Below, piece by piece: positions 55,810 through 64,000 of a stretch of DNA of 64,000 nucleotides. This DNA is from Irpex lacteus (Eukaryota; Basidiomycota; Agaricomycetes; Polyporales; Irpicaceae): contig MQVO02000007.1 of assembly GCA_001986395.2 (NCBI GenBank), forward strand, positions 868,001 to 932,000, read 5' to 3'. How positions within the stretch are numbered: the first letter of the stretch is position 1; each line of letters opens with the position of its first letter. The notes under the pieces were generated by a model. The model worked only from the letters and a program-made list of their open reading frames with translations. It made no database searches and was not told where the DNA came from. Made by a program: the position numbers and the translations under genes.

Positions 55810-56730
55810 ATGGCATCCTACGACGAGAACGAACTCCCCAAGGGTTGGGTCCGCGAGTTCGACCAAACTCATGGCCATCCTTACTGGGTACGTTTCCAAT
55901 TAATCACAGGCTGCTGATTCAATCTAACATGTATGACAGGTCGATACCCAGGCAAAGCCTCCCCGGGCTATCTGGACTCATCCTTACGAGGATGAGCAGT
56001 TTCTGAACGCACACCCCGAAATCAAGTCACGACTTGGCAAGGGCAAGAGCAAATCCAGTGCCCCAGAGCCCGATCCATCCGAGACCGACGTTCCCGCGGA
56101 ATCACCGCCGCCATACGATCCTAACGATGCTCCCCGACGACACTCGTTCAATGGCAAAGACAAAACCTCCTCGAGCGATATGCGCCCCCCAGTGATGCCG
56201 AGGCCAGCGGGCGGGAGTCGTGTCGACTCTAGCAGCTCTCAGGCTCATAAGAGAGGCTTCTTTGGTAAGATCAAGGACAAAACCATTGGCACGAAGGAGG
56301 AGCGGGAAGAAGCAAGGCGTCAAGAAGCTCTCGTAAGTGCACTCGTATGCTATCATGGTCCGCGAAATGCTCATTGGCCTCCTTATAGCTTATGCAACGT
56401 CGTGCCGAAGAGAGAAAACGTCTCATTGCAGAACAGCGTCGACAACAGGAAGAGTGGCTCCGACAACAACAGGCCGCAGGCCCCAGCAGAGTCTACTACC
56501 AGCAACAGCCTGTATATGCCGCACCCTTTGGCAGCCCCTATGGTCGCGCTGGCTATGGAGGCTATGGTGGGCAGTCGAGCTACGGTGGTTATGGGTACGG
56601 CGGAGGTCCATTTGGTGGAGGTCCATTTGGCAACCAACAGCGTCGTGGTGGAGCTGGTGACCTTGCAGTCCCCATTCTTGGTGGTCTGGCGGGTGGCTTG
56701 CTGCTTGGCGATCTGCTCGGCGGCTTTTAG
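55810..56730 (+). CDS. WW-domain protein with Gly/Tyr-rich tail (270 aa)
   Basis: Three exons join in phase: 55810-55887, 55940-56332 and 56389-56730. A single WW domain lies at the N-terminus: LPKGWVREFDQTHGHPYWVD, then PPRAIWTHPYE, so the second Trp position is IW-T-H-P as in many fungal members. A disordered, Pro-rich part follows with a PPPYDP motif, itself a possible WW ligand. A charged coiled coil (REEARRQEALLMQRRAEERK and onward) leads to a Gly/Tyr-rich, prion-like tail (YGGYGGQSSYGGYGYGGG) and a final hydrophobic GGLAGGLLLGDLLGG. WW domains bind Pro-rich partners; the function here is unknown. Confidence 0.88.
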
Positions 56731-57102
56731 TTCCTCGTGGCGTCGTATTTCATTTGATATCTTGCACTGTATACCATTTAATCTTCCTGAATACTTGTAC
56801 TTGACTCTTAGTCTCGGTTTTCTATAAAGTAGTTTGTAGCCTTATACCTCTGATACCATTGTACATTGCCATTTCGTAGAATTGGACCTTCTTTTGATCA
56901 AAAGTCTGATCAAGCTGCACCAAAGTGATTCAGGCGCTCTATTACAGCGTGTTCTCATCGAAGACATAGAATCACGCTCGGCTGCGCGACTAATACACAT
57001 ATCTTTGCTTTACTCGAGCATGTCATCGGACTAGGACAATTTTGCGGTTGAAGCTACCGCTGAAGACTGCCAACTGACACAGGTCCACAACATCAACCGA
57101 CC
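56731..57102. other. Intergenic, nothing recognised
   Basis: 3' flank of the WW gene and 5' flank of the Trs85 gene. A TTTTGATCAAAA palindrome at about 56893 is the only notable word. Confidence 0.3.
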
Positions 57103-60100
57103 ATGGCTCCGAGTCTACCTTTCTCACTGAGTCCGCACATATGCGTACACTCATCTCCGGACCTGCAGGAGCTGTTGGAGAAGTCATCCTTGCCGTCCTT
57201 GCCACGGATTCTTCAATCATTTGTTCCTTTATCGCAAGGCGAGTTTCTATCTAATTGTACACTGGTCGATGTTGATCTGGTGACTGTATACTCATACTAC
57301 CATCGAATACGCATACCTGCCGTATAACCACTGTACAGTCACCACTAGAACAACAACTTTGACCTCAGTCCCTCATGCCTCCTTTGCGTTACGATTCTCT
57401 GACCTTGCCGAAGTCGAATCTGGCGTGCACGAAGATGAAGAACAGCGTGCGGGACGTACACTGGACTGGATAGGCTCACGAATAGCGACACAAAGTGCGC
57501 GGTGGGTGGAGATGGTGGAATCGTCTTCGACGCGTCCGGACGATCCTTGGAGGCATCATACGCCGTGGTGGGACGAGGTGAAGAGGTGTATACAGGGAGA
57601 TAATGTGCCGAATAGGGTGGAAGGGTGGAATCATCCGGTTGCAAGTGCGTATCGTACACACCCAAATCTGAAGTCGTGCATAAAGCTAACTTTCTGTTGT
57701 TTGCAGTAATATGCGCTGTGTCTACTCTGGCAGCAAACCCACTGCAGGCTCTGCAAGATATGCATTCCCGACAACCAGATTTCCCGCCTTGGGTAGACGG
57801 TACACATCTGCGATACTCCTTGATCGTGCATCCCAGCAATTCTCCTCTTTCAGATTCAATGTATGTATTTCGATCTGATGCATTTCTTTTTGCACGACTC
57901 TGAACTGTACATTTTGACAGAGCAGAGTCCCTGGTGAATGCCGTCAAGAAACAGTATGGCCTACACACCTACCTCCTTTCAATATCCCTCACCGAAGTCC
58001 CTCTTCAACAAGCCCGTCCCATCGCCTCCCCAGTTCCCCGCCTCCCCCCTCTGACGACAATGGAGCTCTCCCCCGTACCCTCCTCCCAAATCCCCGCTGG
58101 CATCACTTCCATGCTCTCAAGACCAACTACGCCTCAGCCGACACCCCGTGCCCCCACTGCGCCCGGTACACCGAATTTATCTATACAGCTGGGCACTCCG
58201 CAGAGACCGCCTCAAAGTCCTGGCATACCTCGTGCGGACACACTGTCGCTGAGTGATAACGACATTCAGCAGTTCAGTCGGTTCGTCAGGGAGTTTGTGG
58301 TGATGAGTGTCGTGCCTTGGATGGAGAAATGTGTGATGGAGTGGAATGAGTCGGTAAGTACGAACACCGCCTCGCAAACTATGTACTAACGACACCCCAG
58401 TATTCATCTTCAAGGAGACTCCCATCCCGTCTCTTCTCCTCAACTCGTCGCCTCTTCGGCACAGGTTACTCATCCGCACCAACCTCCAGCCCAAGCACAC
58501 CACCTTCCGGACATGGTGCCAGCCCATCAATATCTTCCGTCACCTCTCGGTTCGGCGGTACTCACGGTGCTAACAGCTCCGTCAGTTCTTTGGCGTCCAT
58601 AACTTCCGCAGGCAGTGCGAGCACAGCGGCTGCGGCGATTGGCACGGTCACGCAGCAGAGACGGTTAGCCGAGTTTGCCACTATCCTTGGGGATTACAAG
58701 TTGGCGATTACGGTGTGGGAGACTTTGAGGAAGGACAGTAAAGGAGGATCTGTGAGTCGGCGCAAAACCTAAACTATTCAGAGGAATTGCAACCTGACAT
58801 TGCTTTGTCGAATAGGATATTCTTCCATTGCTGGTTGCACCTTCACCTGCGCTCGCGTTGCATGCCTCGAACTCGGTCAACGCTCTACATGCAATTGCAG
58901 CTGAGCTCCCAGCTTGGGCACAGTTACGCGCATTGGTATACGCCGTTCGCTGGGACATTGGTATAGATCCTAGAGAACTGATAGGGAGTGTACTGGAAGG
59001 GGACAGATGGTTTGTTCAGGCTTCAGGTGCTGTGCGTACATCCTCTATCGATTCGGCCTTTTCCTCGCTGCAGGTGAGGTCCGTGAATATTTGAGCTGAC
59101 GGCTGTTTAAGGCAGAAGAACCACCTACGGCACTCCTCCTTGGGCATGCCGCCTTTTTGAGCTCCAAGAAGGGTGCGCGAAGACGATCGGCGCTGTGGTA
59201 TCTGCATGCTGCCGATAGATTAGAGAAGGCTGGTGTCGTAAGTAATCTTGTCGATCTCATCACCTTATGAAGCGGACTGAGGGATGGAGTGCAGAAACCG
59301 TTGGCCCTTTACTTCTTCCGTCAAGCACACCGATTATACAATGCGCCCTCGACAAGATTGCACGAGCTATCACCATCCTTCTGGGAAAGTGAGGATAAAA
59401 ATCCAGACGACTGGCGAGGGTTCGAGGCCGTATTACCTGGGATAGAGCATGAGCTTGGTATGTTTCCATAATCCTCATGTATCTGGATGGCGCTAATACT
59501 CATCCAACTGTCACTCACAGGACGTCTATTGTACACTACTGGCGACACAGCCAATGCCGTGCGCTACTTCCTTGGCCTGCTACGAGAGTCCAGCGTTACC
59601 AAGTTTGTTCTACCCTCTGGTCTAATGCTCAACCCGAATAGCACATCGGTAGATGCTACTGTACCCCCTCCGGACCGTGTCTACCTGGAAGACTTTAGAG
59701 TGGCTTTAAGGGTGGGTTTTGTCTATCTAAGCGATGCTACAATGCTGATCTTTGGTATAGCATTTCAGGACGAACGAGAGGGACCAGTGGGAAGCAGCAA
59801 AAGATTCATTGCAGCTTCTCATTAAACTTTGTCAAGTGAAAGAGTCACGGTTGCGTTTACCCGGTGATGCTGTAGTTGGTGAGCTAGAGAACTGGAAGAA
59901 GCTGGAAGAGAATTGGGAGGAGTTTTGGAGGCCGAGAGGTCCTGAACGGTTAGAGCAAGGAGGGAAAGCTGCTGTCAATGGTGAGTATATTCTTGCTTTG
60001 GAGCTGATTCCTACTGATGCTGCGTAGAACCGTTCTGGTTTGACCTTATCTTGCGTAATCCACTTAACGTGGAGATATCCTTGTCGCAGCTTACCCTGGT

Positions 60101-62326
60101 AGTGAAGGAGGCCAACAACTCTACCGATGACGTTGTGCTTGACTACGTGGAAGTGGAGGTTCTGGACGACGTCACGTTAGGAGCAAAGGAAACTCGCACA
60201 GTTCGTCCACTTTTCTCTATCATGACTAAGTCTAAACCGCTCGTAGATCCCGGTGTCCATCAAATGCTCCAAACCAGCTTCTCTCGTTGTAACCTACGCA
60301 ACGTACGAGTTCCTATCTCTACTCCCGGTCACAGAATCGCTTGCCACTCGAGGCAGACGATTACACGACACCCCTCAACAGCGGCAAAACAAAGTATATG
60401 CGCCAGATATCCTGACGCGAATCGACGTCGAAGATGCTGGTCTACGGATTCAGGCCCACTTTGTTGATGATCGACATTTGGTGCTGATACATGGCGAGCG
60501 CAAGCATATGGACGTTTCTTTGTTGAACACGGGCACAAAGCCCATTAGCGAAGTGTGGTTGCTCACCGGACCTCACGATGCTGTATGGGTGAATACCAGC
60601 AACTCAAGCTCCTCATGTAAGTCTTCGAATAATTCGAGAGTCGTTTGATAGCTCACCTTGTCTGTCTTGATAGCACTATCCGATGAGCAGGTTAACAATC
60701 TTCGATCGACGAACTCACTTGCTCCCCCTGAGCCCTTCCACATACCGTTGGATGAGGAGATAGCTCCTAATAGCAGCCTGCAACTATCCGTAATCATGCA
60801 TGCAGCTCATCTCTCAGAACAGGATCTTTCTTTACTCCTCGTATTCAGAGAAGTAAGTGTAGCCATAAATCTCATAATTTCGATTACTTATAATTCCTCA
60901 GTCTGATGGCCCCGCCTTCCGTTCGGCTCGACTTACTCGACATTACGAGGTGAAGCAGACGCTACAGCTCTCAACATCATATGAACCTAGTCGGTCTGCT
61001 ACACATTCATATTTGGTGAATGTCGACATCGAGAACACCGCGTCTACTGGAGAGATTGTCGTTTCGCAAGTGACGACTCTAAGCCCGTATTGGTCATGTG
61101 AAGCTATTACACCGTATCCTCCGTGAGTACAAGCTCAACTCTAATCGATGGTAGGCTGACCATATAATACAGCGAGAAAGTCTCATCACGGCAGTTATCT
61201 CGCGTGACATTTGCTGCTCGTGCACTGCCCAAAGCGGAGCAAGCAGAAGAAGTACAACGCTTTGTCAAAAGTCAGCTCAGATATGTGTTCCAGGGAGCTC
61301 CTATTCCACCTACAAATCCACCTGCGATTGATCTACGATGCAATCATATATGCCAGGTAACATTTCCTTCATGTGCCATCTTGTATCCCCAACCACACTT
61401 CACTTACATCGATCATTCCTAAGGGCGCAGAAGCTATCTCGCTGAACGACCCTGTCCTTCGTCATTTCGTCCATACTGGCAAGAGCGCAGCGGCCACACG
61501 AACAACCGCTCTGGCACATCCGCACATTCCTTCTCGCTTCCACCGCTACATATTCCCTGTCTATCTTCCCAACTCTGTCGACTTGGTCTTCTTCTGGGAG
61601 ATACCTGCGCAAGGGCGTTCAGGCCATCTGCTTCTGACAGGTCTATCTTTGGGTGTCAGCCATGCGCCATTAAGGGAGATCATCGAGGAAGCTGAAAATG
61701 CGAAAGTCAAGAGGAGTATGTATGCCGAGACAGAGAGGGAGCGTGTTGAAGTCCTTGAGGCAGTGCGGAATTCAGAGTGGAATGCCGAGTCGGATCCTCT
61801 AGTCATATCCGCTCAGGACGGGCTCGTTGTTGAGCACGACTTCAAGCGAGGGTGAGTGGTCTTTCTTTGCGAACTGGGAACGCTTATACTGAATTGTCGT
61901 CCTTCAGACCGTGTTCTGTGCCCATCCACTTCACGCTGCACAACCAGTCGCTGACTCATTCTATCCGTTATACTCTACGGTTGTCAAATAGTGACACCAC
62001 GCGAACAGGACAGTCGTACGTGCTCATAACTGTCAACTAGACTAACTGGTATTGACGTGTGTTTTAGGTTACGTGGGCCTCAGTACATAGGGCGGCTGAC
62101 ATTCAAAGGCGAAATACGCCCGTCGGAATCAACCATAGTCACAGCCAAGTTATCTGCTCGAAACGCTGGAAGCTACGCGTTAGATTCATGGAGAGTAGTT
62201 ACTGACGTGTTGGAGCCTCAAAAAGACGAGCAGAGACAACCTTACGTAGTGAGACAACGATACGAACAGGTCCCGCAGGCGGGAGACAACGCTTCGGTTA
62301 CGATTGTAGACAAGTCGAGTACATGA
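57103..62326 (+). CDS. TRS85: Trs85/TRAPPC8 subunit of the TRAPPIII trafficking complex
   Basis: Many exons on the plus strand; the start MAPSLPFSLSPHICVHSSPD and the stop at 62324-62326 frame the gene. Conserved landmarks are PWWDEVKRCIQGD, RYSLIVHPSNSPLSDS and AESLVNAVKKQYG near the N-terminus. The TRAPPC-Trs85 core has FSRFVREFVVMSVVPWMEKC, RRLAEFATILGDYKLAITVW, LWYLHAADRLEKAG and KPLALYFFRQAHRLY. The C-terminal half carries beta-rich segments (ISLSQLTLVVKEA, VDLVFFWEIP). Trs85 defines TRAPPIII, the exchange factor for Ypt1 in autophagy and Golgi traffic. Ser/Pro-rich inserts (residues about 290-420) are unusually long. I did not resolve every splice site. Confidence 0.88.
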
Positions 62327-62449
62327 TAATTTATATAGTTTTCCGGATACAAACAGGATATTCCACGTTTATGTACGCTAAACAGTATGAAAGGTGCTTG
62401 CGATGGCGCTAGAAGATTCAGCAGTGAATACATCCAGCAGGGGTGTGAT

Positions 62450-63485
62450 TTAGTTATCCTTGTTTTCCTTCTTCTCTTTCGCCTTTGCTTCGGCGAGGCG
62501 CTGTCTCTTGATCATGGTACTGAAGACGGTCTGTCATACCAAATCGATTAGTTGCACATCCTCTCCGAGTGGATTCAAAGTACATACTCCAGTCAAGAAA
62601 GTAACCAAGTTGAACCACGGCACCCAGAGCTGAAGAATAAACGCGTCAATTCGATGTCTGTGTGCATATCACAGTATCCTACCTCGGGCGAGAGGTAATT
62701 CTGAGCAATTGCAATGCTGAGGGGTGAAGTCACCCAGGAAACCTGCAGGTAGACGACATTAGTGGATCATGTAGGATACTGATGTCCGCGGTTCACAAAC
62801 CTTCAGAGCTTGGAACAGCCCGCCTTTGATGACGGCCAGAACAGAGTTCACAGACCTCGCGCCGTTAATAATAGCGGCAGAAGCGAGGTAAGCTACAAAA
62901 GCGTCCAATACGTCATTTGTCAGCCGTACGCTCACTCATGCTACAACAATGGTAGTAGTCATAGCACTCACCACTGATCAGAGTAGGAGAAATCAAGAGG
63001 TTGCTAGCAAGGATCTGCAAGACCTTCGACTTGGCATCTGTCTTGCCCGCAAATACCTGTTGCAATTTGCCGACGAGGACGTGGCTGAGGGGTGCAGATA
63101 CGAAGAAGCCATACAGCGCCATCTTGAACGCCTTGGATTCGATCTTGGCTGCTGCCAGTGCGTGCTCGTAGGCTGGGGCATCTCTGGGGACTTTCCGGGA
63201 GGGCACACCAGCGAGGTGATTCGCTATAATCTCGGTCAGGAAGGAGAATACGCCTGTCAACGGTTTAAGTCGAGGTCATTAACGGTATTCTAGTTATAGC
63301 GTGTTCATGATAACTATCTTACCTGACGTGCACTGCTTCGTGCGCAGGGGATGCGCAGCCAACTGTGCAAGATATGCTGCCAATAGAGGGTTCACCTGAG
63401 CAGGCCCCGCAGTTTGAGTTACCACGGCTGGTCCAGGAGGTGGTGGCGTGGTCGTTGGTTGCACAACGATGCGAGTGCTGCTCAT
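62450..63485 (-). CDS. Mpv17/PMP22 family integral membrane protein
   Basis: The minus-strand model starts MSSTRIVVQPTTTPPPP and has introns near 63280, 62970, 62800, 62690 and 62570. After the Pro-rich N-terminus come NPLLAAYLAQLAAHPLRTK and a basic loop. The family core then shows KMALYGFFVSAPLSHVLVGK, ILASNLLISPTLISA and SVNSVLAVIKGGLFQ. LWVPWFNLVTFLTGTVFS comes before a Lys-rich tail ending KENKDN. This matches the four-helix Mpv17/PMP22 proteins of the inner mitochondrial or peroxisomal membrane. The peroxisomal PMP22 branch is slightly more likely because of the long N-terminus and the LRTK motif, but the assignment is uncertain. Confidence 0.88.
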
Positions 63486-64000
63486 GGTGCTGTGAGAGGT
63501 GACGGTAAGAGTGTAAGTTGACTTGTACACGACAACGCTATGTCGTGGCCGTTAGTACAGAACGGGACACTGTCTGGTCGCTGTGTCGAGGAGCTTGACG
63601 AGAGGGGTCTGGGGTCGTGCTCCTCGACCACGGTCACGGGTACAGGATTGGTCCCGACTAACCGGGCGATTATTGCGTGAGTTTAATGTTGGCACCTCAT
63701 GACTTCAGCTAGACCAAGACGAGCTGGATCCAAGGGTTGTGGCGGCGAGTAAGAGCTATGTTCGCAAACGAGGCTGCACAGACAACCTGGCAGAAGCTGC
63801 CAACGCCAAAGGATAAGAAGATGTACACACACCAGGTACGCATCGGACTTAGCGCGCGGATAATCATTAACCTCAGATTCACATTTCCCTCGAGCACGGA
63901 CTGCCATGTTCCGATAAAGCATGTGTATAACGAAAGCAGTGTAACAGTAAATGATGCGTAAGGTATATGTACGGATGATGAAAGGCGCAATCTCCCTAAT
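63486..64000. other. End of window; possible start of another gene not resolved
   Basis: On the plus strand 63705-63770 a tract LDQDELDPRVVAASKS is open and ends in a donor-rich region, and a minus-strand hydrophobic frame lies at 63709-63990. Neither can be assigned. Confidence 0.2.

Noticed and set aside
1..64000. CRISPR array, bacterial operon or phage features
   Set aside because: No direct-repeat array exists; introns and gene content are fungal.

Overview
The window is nuclear DNA of a filamentous basidiomycete, most likely an Agaricomycete. Genes are split by many introns of about 50-75 bp with GT-AG (rarely GC-AG) borders. The repeat content (Tnp2/CACTA-type transposase with a family of associated proteins) and the housekeeping genes (Yth1, Trs85, Ngl2-like nuclease, prephenate dehydratase) fit that group. 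All exon models were made by hand from splice signals and reading phase. Where I give a protein length, the exon lengths sum to a multiple of three.

Positions 1 to about 35.3 kb form a transposon-dominated compartment. At its heart is an apparently intact Tnp2-type transposase gene (9760-14316, 1375 aa) with a WD40/membrane-anchor gene just upstream. Around it lie paralogous pairs arranged roughly as mirror images: HTD1(-) and LLMV1(-) on the left, LLMV2(+) and HTD2(+) on the right (nicknames used only here). Two RING/coiled-coil genes sit between LLMV2 and HTD2. Further right come a 206-aa unknown, a 1180-aa Pro/Ser-rich protein with an Agaricomycete repeat-associated C-terminal domain, a 218-aa coiled-coil protein, and an 841-aa JmjC-type dioxygenase candidate whose N-terminus carries a module resembling the HTD proteins. 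Nearly all these models are open from start to stop. I read this as a very large multi-gene DNA transposon, or a nest of them, with a proteostasis and chromatin-type cargo. Its ends could not be found.

Between HTD1 and LLMV1 is a repeat nest: a 387-bp MITE with TA flanks, two tRNA-like SINE fragments in opposite orientation, and a palindrome with 984-bp arms (3439-4422 and 4838-5821). The palindrome interrupts one copy of a diverged inverted duplication. From 25.3 to 28.1 kb and from 32.4 to 35.4 kb I see only decayed or unrecognised sequence.

From 35.4 kb to the end the DNA is ordinary, gene-dense and without obvious repeats. In order: prephenate dehydratase (+), cytochrome P450 (-), Yth1/CPSF30 (+), a YjbQ/UPF0047 protein (+), a Zn2Cys6 transcription factor (+), a membrane protein (-), a DH-PH RhoGEF (+), an Ngl2/CCR4-like nuclease (-), a Trp-Gly-rich protein (+), a WW-domain protein (+), Trs85/TRAPPC8 (+) and an Mpv17/PMP22 protein (-). 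These serve unrelated core functions (phenylalanine synthesis, mRNA 3' processing, RNA decay, Rho signalling, TRAPPIII trafficking, organelle membranes) and do not look like a cluster.
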